The notes under the pieces were generated by a model. It was given only the letters and a program-made list of their open reading frames with translations, was not told the DNA's origin and searched no databases. The position numbers and the translations under genes were made by a program. From NCBI GenBank assembly GCA_008921705.1, contig VFFE01006813.1, forward strand, positions 164,416 to 228,415: DNA of 64,000 nt. Direction: 5' to 3'. Position 1 is the stretch's first letter. Every line of letters starts with the position of its first letter. This document shows positions 14,930 to 28,100 of the stretch, in pieces. The stretch is from Burhinus oedicnemus. Taxonomy: Eukaryota > Chordata > Aves > Charadriiformes > Burhinidae.

Positions 14930-15300
14930 CAAATTCCACTCTTTAAACCAATCCCCATTACATTTTACACGTCGGGCTGTAGAAGGTCTCAGAGGGGCTG
15001 TTAGATTCTATTGTAGGGGAATAAAGCAAGTGTCAAAAAGACTTTTAATGCCCAGTTAAAAATGGCCGAAATAGAGCCTGCAGTTACCTGATAAGCTGCA
15101 AGGTCTCTACTGGGAGAAATATTTTGGTTTTTAAATTGTCTCAACCTTTGCACACTTACAAGAGGCTGGCCTTGGCTCTAAAATAAAGCTTTGTCAAGTA
15201 CATTAAAACAATATTAAAAGCTTGGCTTTTGTTCCATAAAGGCTTTTAATGCTTGTTGGTTGGAGTTTTTATTTCTTATAATGGTTATGACCAGTAATTA
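14930..15300. promoter_or_regulatory. Candidate AT-rich regulatory block
   Basis: This ORF-poor block holds two identical CTTTTAATGC decamers (15042-15051 and 15243-15252), further TTAAA/TAAT sequences and a GATA-type ctgataag (15089 region). The pattern suits a homeodomain-bound enhancer, but conservation was not tested. Confidence 0.3.
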
Positions 15301-18300
15301 TTGAGCATATCAGAGCGCTACAGATCTCTGCAGCTCTGTGCAATTTACAGCATCAATACTCCTCCCAGCACGGTGCCTGTCCCGCGGCTGCCGTCCCCGC
15401 TGTGCAGGTGTGGGAACCAAAGAGCTCAGGGGGGATTAATATCTCTGGAGATGTGTAACAGGGCAGTGCCAGAGCCAGAGGACAATGCCCGAGTCCCATG
15501 GTCATGGGATCCGTTCATCGCAAGAGAAAACATCCCTGGTCTTCCCTCAGTGCAAATTACCCTCTTACTCTTTTACAGGGAAACTTGAGATATTGCACCC
15601 ATTTACTGGTTCAATTAACCTCTTTGTGACAACTACCTGATGGCTATGGACTATGCCTGGACTATGGTGTCCATCACCATGGCTCCGTCGGTGGTTTTTT
15701 ACGTAGATATTTGGACATTCAAAAAGTTAGATGTTTAAGCAGCTAGAGTGTTGGTTTGGTTTCTTTTTTTCAAAACAGATCTGTAATTCATTCAAAGATT
15801 CAGCCTCAGAGTGACAACAGCCAAGAAAGCCAGGGTTCAAGCTGCGACAGGGTGTTTCTTACCGTCCCTCGTTGTTCCTCTGCGCTGTAGGGGCTCACTG
15901 GGGTGGACCAGCCTCATAGCGCTGTTTTGCTGCTATCGCTGTGCTTTGGGAAGCACATTTGTATAGCAGCAAGGCCAACACACAAAATTAATGGCATTTG
16001 AAGTTCAGTGCGAGTCTTGACTGTCAGGAATGCAGCATTAAAAACAAAACTTAAAGCTTCCATATTGCAAAACCTATTAGCTGCTTTACCGTTTTTGCAG
16101 TCATGCCAGTTCACTCATACTGGAGCTTTTACCAAAGCATGACAGCTCATATGTTTAGCTTGGGCCAGGCTTAAAGTTCTGATGAAGCCTAATCTTGTGA
16201 CCTGTATTTACTTTGGCCGGGGATGCCTTTTGCACAGACGACTTCCTATCCTTCCTAATCTTTCCCGCAGGAAAGGAGCTGGGAGTTACGAGTAGGGGGA
16301 GGAAGGCAAAGCCAACCAGACACACAGCAAAAGAGAAACAAGCGCTGCACATGTCGGTGAAGTGGGCCAGGTTCAGGGACCTTGTCTGTTAAGGGAAGGA
16401 ATTAAAGGGGGAGTCAGCACCTCCGCTGTCATCATTTGAAATGCATCAAATCCATCATCGTTTCTCTGGAATTTTACCCATCTGGAAATATGGCTGGCTG
16501 CAACTGCGACAGCTTCGCGGCTTAAGGATGGAACAGTCTCTGCTTGGCTTGAGCGTGTCAAACCTCCCGCTGAAACAGGGAAGAATTTTGTAGGTATAAA
16601 CGCGCAGCGACGCCCTGGGACCCGACACTGGAGGGCTGCTGGGGGGTCCCCGCCGTCAATCCCCTACAGAGCGAGCTGGATCTCGGCAGCACAGCAAAGC
16701 ACCCGTGGAATGAGCTGTTCTCTCCTGTGTGACAAACAGGGGGAGCATGGAGCCTTCCTCAGGCAGCCTAGCTGGATGCCAACAGTCAGATAACATGAAC
16801 ACCCTCGCTCCTTACCTCCGTTTCTACAGTCTAAATCTAACTCAGGAGAAGCATGTGCAAATACCAGCCTTGGGCATCGTGCTTTTACCACCCCTCTAAA
16901 ATCTGCCTCTTCACATCCCCTACAACCACAGGCCACTTAACGTTATACTTCGATTTGCTACAAATTCTTTAAAAGAAATCAGGGACTCTGGGATCTGTTC
17001 CAGTCTTCACCATCTGCTTTAACACGCAGGCCAAGCTCTGCGGAGAAACCATACAGGGACCCTTCTGGTGCAATTACAGCTTGAGCTGCACGCAGGAAAT
17101 ACCCCTCGGCCTCACCTTCCATTTACTTCACAACCCCTAAACAGTAGCTGTAAGATTAGAGACAGAGGAAAAAAGAGAGAGGAAAAACCCAGCACGCACA
17201 CTGGTTGTTTTCTAAGAGAGAGCCAGGACGCTGCGGTGGCATTTACCTGGCTCCGGAGGCACGAGCCACCCAGGACACAACACCATTTTCCCCACTGGAA
17301 GCCAGATGCATGAAGTACCAAACTGCTTTCTAAAAATGTCTTTCCTATGTTTTGAAGTAGCAAGGTAAGCACACAAACACACCTTTCTAATGCAGCAGTG
17401 AGACACTATGCACCGCCCTGGCACTAGAAGTGCTGGTGAGCCTCACAAAATCCCTACTTTACATTCAGAAATAGGGTTCCAAATGCAGAGACATAACAAT
17501 GGGGTGGAGGGCAATTTCGGAAGACAAAGAACCAGCCAGGTTTGGACTGTGTTTGCTATCTTTGGTTTGACCAATTCCCATGAGTTCAAACAAAAAATTC
17601 TGAGTAGCTGGAAATATTCCCCAGTTTCATTCCCACGGAAGAGAAAGTGCTTAAAAGCATTCTAAGGTTAATGGGAACGTGATGAAAGAACCATTTCTGT
17701 AAAGCAGCATTTTGAGTACATGCCTCCTTTAAATGCATTTTCCAAGCATTATAGCAGAGAAATTTGGGATAGGGTTCAAATCTCTCTCAAACTTCTGGAA
17801 AGCGAGTTGTGAGGAAGCAATCTATTGTGCTGCTGCAGAGATGCTCCAGTTCGTGGCTCGAGGGCTCTGCAGTGGCCGAGCGGGGGCTGCCAGCAGCCGG
17901 CATCTGTGTGAGCAAATCACCCACTGATGGGGAAACAGAGCACCCATGTTTGCTCTGATAAAAACCCTAAAACCCAGCACAGCCACCCAAAAAGCACATG
18001 TGCGCTGCCCGCAGGGATTTGTCCCAGAATAACATCTTTCCAAAGCTGACTGACACTTTTTGCCTCAGAGGGGAAAGCTGTCATCCTAAAGCTTCCCTAA
18101 TTAAGCAATTGGGGATCGTGGGAGCATGCTGCACCCCTAATTCCCACCTAACCATTGGGCTGAGAACGGGGGTGTGGAAATACACTGAATTTAATCAGTA
18201 GAGGGGGTACATTTTCCTCCTGATGTAAACCAGCGTGTCCCAGGCTTGTTTTACAAACCCAGAAGTGCACTGGGGCAGCGCGTGGTGCCCTGCAGCAGCT

Positions 18301-21300
18301 CAGAAGCCATGAATTACTAAATAAGTGACAGCGATGAGTCTTCCTCACCAGCAGTGTGGGGTTACCTGCTCCAAAGGGGGCTGGGGTTTGCAGCCGGGGG
18401 GTCACAGCAGTTGCAGGTGCCCATCGGGTGCTTTCCGGCACTGTGCCAGACACTTCCCAGTACTGTGCCAGCTACCCAGTCTGCACACGCAGTACCTGTG
18501 ACCCCGTGCAAAAGTTGGTAATGCAACTACACATCTACCTTGTTGATTAATCAGTACCACCATTTTTTACAAAAGAGAAGAAAGAAAAAATCCCAAGCAT
18601 CAGAAATAGTTGAATAATTACTATTTAGTTGTTATTGTATTTTTTTGCTGTTTACAAATACTTACACTGGACTAGAGTGGTTGCAAAGATTTCGATAAGA
18701 ATGTCAAACCCATTATGAATGTTAGGAGAAAGCCTGTAAAGGCCACTGGTTCTTAAACTACTTAAGAGCAGCTTAATGTGCACTGTGTATTGAGTTGGGT
18801 TCTATAATAACAGCCTTGTAAGGTTACCTCTCAGCAAAACTGTGATCAGTAACAATAAACCTTAAAAAGGCTTCAGCACAGATATACATTTCAAACCCGA
18901 TGGCTCCAGCACAGCAAGGGATGTATTTATGCAGAACACACGCAGAAATCTCACGTGTGATTTGCTGAATCAGGACCTTAAAGCGGGAGCTATTTTCTAC
19001 CACCACATCGCGCTTTTCTAAGGCACTGAATTTTGAATGACCCTACCAAAAATGAATGCCGATCTTGCCATTGACGTGCTCTTGTCCCCTCTGCTCCAGT
19101 GCGGCCCTGCCCACATGTGTCCGAGCTCAGAGGTGAGGGCACGGCAGATCAAATCGATTGCACACTCCCGTGCCACGGATGTTAACGAACAAGCTCCCCG
19201 TGACCCCTCACCTTTCTGCCATGGGAAAATGCCGAGAGACTCGTTTCCCCCTGTTTGCAGGAACAAACCGCAGCAGCTTCACATCACAGGAAAACCTTAT
19301 ATTAACGAGCATGCTTCATCACATAAGCTACACTTTGCAGTGCAGTTAAGCAGTTATGCAAACCACCAAGCTACCCCGGCAAAGTTCTCAAGATTCATCA
19401 GACTGAGGAAATAAGCAGCTTTGCATTTCTATAGGCTCCGTTTCAGCGCCACAGAAGGCACTGGGAAGAACGGGTGGAAAGAAAGGGTCTGGTGATAGAC
19501 TGATCAAGATGAGTTAGTGAGAAGCAATCGGACCGAAGCAAAGCAAATAAGAAGGCTGCCCGCAGGCAGCCCGGCCAGGAGGCTGTGCCTGCCTTCCTGT
19601 TTGTGTTTACCGGGACACAGCTCCTGCCACTGACTGCATTGTGCTCGCAGGGAGCAGCGGCTCCAGTGATGGATGGCTTCTGCGGAGATCCTTTGTACCT
19701 GCCAACAGGTCCGAGCAATAAACAGCCTGAGGCAGCGTCCACTTCATTTCCTTAACACGTAAGTGTGTTGTGCCCAGCTTTCAGTTCACGCACAGCAGCC
19801 AGTTTGCAGCTGCAAAGTGTACGTGTGTCCAAAGAATCACACACCAACAAGCTCCTGCAGCGCCCTCCATCTCTGGAGGGAGGTGAGATACCAGCCAAAA
19901 GCTGGTGAGGGAGCCGAAAGCCGAAAGGAGAAAGCAATGGGTGCTTTTTCTGTTACCTGAGGATCACCGACTGTTTACCTGTATGGGATGCCTGTGGAAA
20001 ATGACAAGCCTCATCTTGCAACTTAGCAGCATTCCCAGCACATGCTTGCTGTTGTTAGGAAGTTCGGAAGCCATGTCAATGTTCAGACATTGATCACCTC
20101 CAAGAGCCACCAGCCAGTCTCCCTGGCCCGCGACGCGGGGTGCACCACCTCGCAGCTCCACAAGCCGTGTATCGGAGAAAGGGCAGGAAAGGGTTTTAGA
20201 TTAGCTGCATTCAAGCGTTCACTACCAAACCATCTTAATCCAGGGAAGGGAAGAGGCAACGTGCCCCTGACCCAGGCATCCGCAGCCGTCTCTCCTCTGA
20301 GAACCTGCCCCCAGTTTGCCATACTCTACAGCCAGCATGTAACCAGCATGGCTGGCTCTTTGCAGAAGCCTACAGTCTTTAATTTAGCATTGACCTTGGC
20401 CTGCACAATGTCCAGCAGAGAGCATCAAGACGTGTGACCTCAGCCTGTCCTGGTCCCTCAGCCACCCCAGCCCCGGGACTCCTGCCGACGGTGGTGGGAG
20501 CTCCCTGCGCCGAGCAGCTCCAGTCTCAGCCCCGAGCGCTCCAACTCGCCAGCGCGTTTGCAGAGCTGAGCGTGTCATACTTCTAAAGAGTGACAAATTA
20601 CCAGGAAGGGCTCCCCCCGCACCCCAGCTCCGCTGTGCACAGCCAAATTCCCCCGTGCCGCATTAACAGCTAATAAAACAATAGAGCTTTTAGTGGTGGA
20701 CTTCAAAGGGATCTCGGGCAGATGAATGAATTTAGCATTTCTTCACTTACTGTCAGCACTGGGGGAGAGAAGGGCAGGCTGAGGTCGAAGGCTTCAGCAG
20801 GCAGCGGCAAACAAATACAGCCTGGTATTTGGGCTACTGCAGAAAAATGAGTGGTAAGTCAGCTAAGCAATTGGTAAGTAGCAGATTTTTCTTCTCCTTT
20901 ATCGCTGCTCATCCACTTCAGCTGCCCTATTTTTCTTTTTTTGTTTTGTTTTGTTTTCCTGTGCTGCACGACCACTACAAAAAAATTACCATCAGGATCA
21001 GAAAATCCCCATAGTGACACCTAAACCACAGGCCAAGTCACCAACAGCTCATTACAGTGTGGAGAATCTTTAGGCAGCCTGGCCCAAACTCAAGCAAACG
21101 TAATTATTTTCAGACATAGCAACACAATTGTATTTAGTGGATGTGCCTTGAGGTCCTGCAGCTAATTTACAACTAAGTGTCCATCTACAAAATGGTTTCT
21201 GCAAACCATTAGCTCATTGTCATGTGCTGTTACAAGAAGCATCTATACGAATTAAGGCTTGAATTGTGCAACTAAGAGTGGATTAATATTACTTAAAAGG

Positions 21301-21755
21301 TATCTCCCTTTTAGGAGCTGGAAAAGGAAGTACGAGACAGCAGGAAAAGTGGGCGGAATAGTATTTGTTGGAGACAGCATAGCTCAAATCACACCACCTT
21401 AGCCATGTAGATCAAGACCCTCCAGCAGCTTACTCCCACAGGGAGCGAGGGAAACGCAGGGCTGGCCAGCATAAATTGCACCTACAATGGAGATGCTTGC
21501 GGTGGAGAAGACAGTCAAAGCTTCACAGCTCCCACCAGTGAGGCTGTGCCAGCCCAGTCTTCACCGGGCATGGAGCCTACAGGGTGGTTTGGAAGGGATT
21601 AAAGATGGAAAGGATCTTAAACAGGTGAAGCATCACTTTGTAAAACTGCCACAAGCAACATGGCTCAGTTTCTTATATTTCTGCTCCATTTTCTGACCAG
21701 CTCTTTCTGACCAGTCACAGCCTTTACTCCCACGCGGTATCTGAGGAGGAAAGAA
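15301..21755. other. Non-coding, no gene recognised
   Basis: Several small frames on both strands, none with recognisable domains or credible splice-flanked coding potential. A modest CpG cluster lies at 20460-20575 (ccccgggactcctgccgacgg and onward). A T/TTTTG low-complexity patch lies at 20930-20960. Confidence 0.5.
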
Positions 21756-21892
21756 AAAAAAAAAATCTGGTTGTTCTATACATGGGGGGGTTGGTTGGGT
21801 GGGGTTTTTTTGTTTGGGTTTGGGTTTTTTTTGGGGGGGGTGGTGGGGTTTTTTTTGTGGTTTTTTTTGTTTTTTTGGTTTTTTTTAATATC
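21756..21892 (+). repeat. A-run followed by G/T-rich tract with potential G-quadruplex
   Basis: An A-run near 21756-21767 is followed by more than 100 bases built almost entirely of G and T from 21783. It includes G7, then ggg, gggg, ggg, ggg, G8 and gggg runs. The segment 21784-21804 satisfies the G3+N1-7 four-run rule if the G7 is split into two runs. The reverse strand is an A/C tract of the avian AAACCC type. Confidence 0.85.
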
Positions 21893-24439
21893 CTTATGTA
21901 GTACGTGATACCCAAAACAACAGGAATGAATTATCCTCATTTTTAGAGTTGGCATGTTTTAGCCTCTTGAATACCATCGTCTATATTCTACATCGTTTCC
22001 AAGTCCAGCCCAATGGCTTGTTCTGGAAAACAACTTTAAAGGTTGCCATCATTTATGTCACATTCACATCTGCTGCCAAATTTTCAAAGCATTCTCCGTT
22101 TGGCTGTCCTACAAAACGCTTCTGCAGAGGACACTTTCCAAGCGTTCACCACTGCCATGCGGTGACAGGATTTGCACGCAGTCAGCTCATGGGGAGCGGT
22201 GGCGCGGCTCAAAAGCAGCGAGCTCGACAAGCGGGGAGGGAGACAGCCTCCCGATAACTGAGCTGACAACTTCTAGGTTCTCTAAAACCAGACCCTTCCA
22301 AGAATGCCCTTTGTTCAGCAGTTGCTCCATTCAGTCTCTCTCCCTGTTTGCTTGTAATTTATTCCTTCTAAAAGTCTTGCCCTAGGCTAGCAGAAAATTA
22401 AAACAAGCAGCCAGATTTTCTTTTTTTTTTTTTTCCTCACTTTTGCTCTTTCATCAAGAACAGTGAAAATTTGGCACAGTTGAATATTTTGTTCAGCTCT
22501 TTCTTTCAGTCTTTGAAGTCCCCTAAAGCCTTGGTAGGAGTCTAGGCTTCCACTCACATCTGCTTTCCATGAAGCCATTTACCGCACTTTATTTGTGCCA
22601 TATTAGATTTTTCAGGACAGGGACAGAACTAACGAAGCATTTACATTCCTGGGAAAGTGGCATGTATACAACTACCATATTACTCTGATAGAAACAAACT
22701 ACAACTGACATATTTCAAGTTCTCGAGCAAGCAGCCACGTTGCAGTACGGGCAGCAAAGGGTCCGGAGCTGTTGGTTACTTTTTAGCAACACCCACTTAA
22801 AATTAAACACGCTTAGTGCAGTTTTAGTTTAGGCAGTTATCAAGAGATGCTCTAGCACCTGTAAGAAAATTAAGGAAAATGCCTTATAAAAGGGAGACTT
22901 TGCATGAAAGCTTAATGAAAACAAATCACGGCTGAACAGAAGCTGCATCAGAGACAGCATCGGCGACACAGAGCACTGTCAACAAGATAACAGCATCGCG
23001 CTGCTAACTAACTGCTAAGGCATTTCTTTTACAAGCAGAAGACTAATCTCGTGACAATGCTCCATTCCAAGGACTTTATTGCTATCAGAACAGGGAAAGG
23101 GTGTTGATTGAATCTCTTTATCAGATGGATCCCAGAAAACCATAGGGACTATTGATTATCCTGCTGTTTTCTATTTTATATCTCTTCCTTTAATAACAAA
23201 AAAAAAAACCCCAACCAAACCAAAACCAAAACTAAGAAATATTTGTCCACTTCTCATATTGAGAATGTTATTAAGATTGTTCTAAGACAGAAGCGATAAA
23301 GTAGCAACTGAGAAAAACATGCCTTGGAGGAGTCAGCCTCAAGGGCCCAGCAAGCTCATTCTTTGAGCACGGTCTCCGATGCCCCTCTGAGCTTAAAGAC
23401 GGGGTGTTTGTTAAAAAACCAACTGGAACTTGGAAAGTTCATCAGAGGATTGCCTCTCCAAGCTCAGCACAGTTCCACCCACTGAAGCTCACGGAAGAAA
23501 CATTTTTTGGAATCTAGCCCTTTACCATCCAGGCAAAAGACCAAAACACAACCAAATGACAAAGTGTGAAACACGTGCTTGCATTCATTCAGGCTTGGGA
23601 GGAAAAAGTCACTTACTGATTGAACTTGATCACAGGGGCTGCACATCAGATAGCAGGCGGAAGTCTTCATAATACTGCTTCACATTACTTAAGGCAGAAG
23701 TGGCCACATCAAGGTCTTATATGCTGTTTCGAGTGTCCAAATGGACATTATTTACTACATCCTGTCACCAAGAGGTAGGATCACGGCTAGATACAGGAGG
23801 ATTATCCTGGGCTTGATGGAACGCATGGAAAGGGCGCGTACACCCCAACTGTAAAGCTCCATTCACTTTCCCCCACTCCAAGCTGAACAGTGGTGGTCCC
23901 TGGGCATCTGGTGTCCCGGGGTCCCATCCCTCCTTTCTGATACATCTTTCTCCCTAACAGTCTCAGTTTCTCCATGCCTTTCTATGGAAAACATTTTCAA
24001 ATCTGGAGGGTATTGAAATAACCCATGGGACAACCATTGCAGTCCCCAGAAGATGACCGTCCCCATGTCTCTTAGGTTACAAGAGGTGTCACATACCTAT
24101 ACGACACCTTCACTACTGTCATGTATCTTTGCTATCAAATTGCACATCCCTTACAGAAATCCTGAGACACGGATCAGGTGTTTAGGAGTAGTGCGGTTCC
24201 TGAAGTGTTCCCTAACCTGGGCTGGGGATCGGGTGCCCCAACGACGTTCAGGTCTCCCCTGTCCACAGAGACACAGCTCTTGCTGGGAGGCACTTGCAAT
24301 CACTGGAACAGGGGCTGGGGTGGATGTCAGGAGGTAGGGGGCCCAAGAAAGGGATGCTTTTTCCTGCTGCTCTAGTGATCTGAATTATTTCATGATGGCA
24401 AAAACTAGGAGAGGAAAAAACCACAGCACTATGTTAAAA
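21893..24439. other. Non-coding, no gene recognised
   Basis: It holds a T14-like run at about 22421-22434 and an A/C tract at 23199-23235 (aaaaaaaaaaaccccaacc then aaaccaaaaccaaaac). No protein similarity was seen in any frame. Confidence 0.5.
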
Positions 24440-25050
24440 AAAGAAAAACATGATTTAAAAAAGTGCTGTGCCAGGTAAAACTCCTCTGCTTTGTTATTAT
24501 GAGAGTTCCCAGTATTGATAATTTCTCCTAGTTGCTGGTTTGTAAGTTACTTCTGAGTAGAAAATTCAATTACATGGGCCAAGTCAACAATAATGTTTTT
24601 CCTGGCAACGGTTCATTTTGCCAGTGGAAACATTTTTCCCCCTTCTTTTCTGGATTCAGCTCTGCAAAGTTGCTAAATTCTTCCAGATCTCTGGTCTGAT
24701 GTGATCATAAATATCCTGATTGTATTCCACTGATTGACAGGCTGGGGATGGATTAAGTGGGGATTACAGCCTGGAATGATCAAAATGTGCTTTCATGGTT
24801 AGTAACTGTGCAGTAAGTCATAGTTCCAATGTACATTAACTATATAATCTAATTAACATGACTGTTTATGTATTTAATATTATTCTTAAAACTTTTTAAT
24901 AAAAGAGGTTTTAAGGAGAATTATATGTTGTTTAAAATATAAGAACCTGTTCCTTGAATGTACAGTAGTTTGGGGTTTGCACTGTCATTAATATTAAGAT
25001 GGCTAATAAAACTATCCCTTGCTATTAAAATGGGACTTGAGCAGTGTAAC
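24440..25050. promoter_or_regulatory. Candidate developmental enhancer block with PBX/PREP, K50-homeodomain and TEAD-type motifs
   Basis: A compact motif cluster lies at 24731-24778. TGATTGACAG (24731-24740) is an exact match to the PBX-PREP/MEIS decamer. GGATTA occurs at 24750-24755 and again at 24761-24766, eleven bases apart, which is the OTX/PITX-type core. GGAATG (24773-24778) is a TEAD-type core. Further right are many TAAT cores (for example tctaattaacatg). The block has no sizeable ORF. Function is inferred only from motifs. Confidence 0.4.
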
Positions 25051-25158
25051 GGGCCTAATTCTGCCCACACTGCTAGGTGGGTAAACTCAGGTTTTCTCCG
25101 TTTCATTTAAAGTTACTTTGGGTTTACATTTTAGTAATTCAGGGCAGAATTTAGTTCA
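25051..25158. mobile_element. Ancient palindromic interspersed repeat (MITE-like, non-autonomous DNA transposon)
   Basis: The ends are inverted. The left end is gggcctaattctgccc and the right end is gggcagaatttagttc, whose complement is gaactaaattctgccc. Inside, gggtaaactcagg on the left mirrors tttgggtttaca on the right, and the centre resembles the self-complementary 'agtaactcc...ggagttact' core of a palindromic repeat common in turtles and crocodilians. Both arms are diverged, so it is old. Confidence 0.6.
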
Positions 25159-28100
25159 TTAGGATTAAAAAACTACACTTTTAATAAACTGAGACTATTA
25201 AATCCATAATAGGCGCATAACTAAAAGCATCTGAATTTTCTAAGGTCGTCAGCACTCACAGGTCTCAAGGCTGTCATTATTTACTGAGTAGGAGCAGCAG
25301 GAATTAGTCTTATGGGTACAACCCTTAGATGTTTTACTGCACAGGTTCACATACGCACAATACATACCTAATGATATCAAACCAAATGAAACAATTCATC
25401 AAGGCAAAACTCCAAACTCCAGCAATGTGTTCAGCAGCTGCACTTGTGAATATAAAAAGAGCTTGCTATTTGATTGCAGGGTCAAGGAATTATAGTGGAG
25501 ATGTTATGCAGTTGTCCATAAAAACTGAAATCCGAAGCGAGTAAATATTTTGCAGGACTGTGGATTCTCTGCTGTCTCCAATCCACCCAGCCTTGAAGTC
25601 AGCGTCTCAGAGCTGTCACTCGTATTGCTCTGCAGCGATATCTCTACTCCAAGACCATTTTTTAGCTTTCAGAAGATTTTGCTTTTTCACTTGCTTTTGT
25701 GCCTGCTGGAACTGCAGCTGAGCATCCCCGAACCCGCAGCTCCCCCTGGGCCGTGCTCCTGCAGCGGAGAGGGGCACCACAAACCACACTGGGCACAGCT
25801 CGGGGCTGCAGCTCCTGCTTAAAGAGTTCAGGTGGGGATTCAAGGTCCATCAGGTACCTCAGGACTCTGCACTTGGCCCAGGTGATGGGGCAGCAAGAAA
25901 GTTTAATACGGTGTGTAAGTACTGCTGAGCAACATTGAGGAGAGCCAGGGTGAGAGGGAGCAATTCTGCCATGCTCTCTCACACTTATGTTGGTCTCCTC
26001 CTTCCACCATCCTCTGGCCTACATTCTTACAATTTTTGCTAACCTGGGACCTTCTGAAATAAAGAGGAGCTGAAAAGTTTCAGCATGTCCAGCTGTCAGC
26101 CTCTGACACCCCTGCTGCTGCTCTCCTGGTTAGAAAACACGCCTGCACGGACATCACTAAACAAGGAGCAGGATGGACGTCACCTGACTTGGACTTAGGA
26201 CCTGACCCAGAGATCAGAGGAGGCTTCAGCCCTCTGCTCACCTAACACCTGGGGTCCTGGCACAGATCACGGCTCCACTGGGCTGTCACCAGAGATCGGA
26301 TGGTGATGGCTTGCCTTGAGACTGACCTTGTGCAGGAGTCAATCCATCAACCCCAGGATGAAACGCACTTCATCCTACTGCCGAACCTCCAAGCCACACA
26401 GAAAGCTCTACCCAAAGTCCCTTAAATGAAGTAGGAATGTTTCAATTTAAAGGAATTAGAAGCATCTTTAAAATGTGACGGTTCCCATCGTACAAAGTCC
26501 CTGCACAGTGCGCTGCCCGACAAGCCTGATTATTCCCCAGCCGGCCGGGGGCTTAGAAAATATGTTGAGCACTCAAATCATTTTAGATCCTGCTGCACTG
26601 TACATACCCAGAATCCGAGCAGGGTTCACATTTGAGGGCTTATAAAAACTTGAATACGCTCCAATAACTTAAATCACTCAGTGAGGTTTATAGTGATTTA
26701 AAGCCATTGGAACTCTCCACGTTTGGTGCACAAGGGCTCCAGCTTGGAAGAGAATCAAGGCATATTCCAGCATGGCAGCTCCAGGCATATTGAATCAATT
26801 TCAGCATGTAAAAATAATTAACAATGATAAAAATACATTAATAATACTGTAATTATAAGGCCAGACCAAAGTTTCAGCCTGAAAAAAAAAAAAATGGCTG
26901 CAGAAATTCAGCAAGGTTCGCAAACAGCTTGAACTAGGAGTAATGAGGGATTTCAGTGACAGGAAAATAAATGGAGGCAAATCAAGGGTAAGGAGCAAAG
27001 GAAGATCACATTTGTCAGTAGTTAAAAAGTTTTACTGGCTTGAGCTGCAGGACTTGCTAAATTCTGCCCTGGAGCCTTGCCAGCACAGCATTGCTAGGCC
27101 AAAGGATCAGAAAGAATTCAAGGTCCAAGATCTTGCAAGCCATCAGGACCAGGATCAAATGCTATATATCATGGAGCTGGCTCATAAATCTTTGCTTTCT
27201 AGTAGCGTATAGTGGGAAGGCCAAATTTAGCACCTGTCTGGAAGGGATGCAATGTCATCTGAAGGATGCTTTTCCAGAGCTTCTCAGAACCAACTCAGTC
27301 CCCGCAGGGTGATGTCAAGCCCTGGGGGACAACACGGCTTTCGCTATTTCTACATGAGCTTTCCAGCACCTGGTACATCAGCTTCCAGCCTGGACCAGCA
27401 CCAGGAAATGCACAAGGCTGCAGGAATAAGTACCAACAGGGACAACATTAACCACCAAATGGCTTTGTCACATCAAACAATGGATTTTTGTTTTGGTCAG
27501 CAGTTCAGGGTGGTTCTTATTTCATCAAGGCTGATTCACCCATCCCAACTTGCTCTGTACTCAGCCATCACACAGGTGCCTCCTTGAGCCTTTCAATAAT
27601 ACCATCCCAGCCTGCAGAAGAGTTTGTAAAATAAACTAATAATGCAAGGCCTGTCCAAAGGCTGTGGGGAAAGAACATGCAAAATATAACATAATTTCCA
27701 GTGCACGTGGCGAAGAGAAGAGGGTTGGGCAGACAGGTGGTGTCCCTTTTTGTACAGGAAAGGCACATTCATTTTAATTCCCCTGGCAGAAGGAGGAGAT
27801 ACGTTTTCTCATTGTTCATGTTAAGGTGAGTTCCTGAGCACGAAGATAGGGACTCTGCTTCCAGAGCTACCAGCAGAAAAATGAAGTCTAATCTATGCCA
27901 TTATATTCACAATTCTACTGTGGTTTTGAAATGAACCTTTTGCTTTGGCATGAATTCCCATCTCATTTTCTGTGAAATATAACAGAGCTCAGGACAACTG
28001 CAACCAAGAGAGATTTCTATGAAAAAAAAGCCTGTAAAACCTTTACTATCTTTAATCATGAAAATAATTCAGTTGCTGCAAACCTGATATTCATGGCTGG

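Noticed and set aside
15295..15440. Possible SINE-like sequence (ttattgagcatatcag ... gtgcaggtgtgggaaccaaag)
   Set aside because: Only a weak resemblance to CORE-SINE tails; not enough ordered matches to call.
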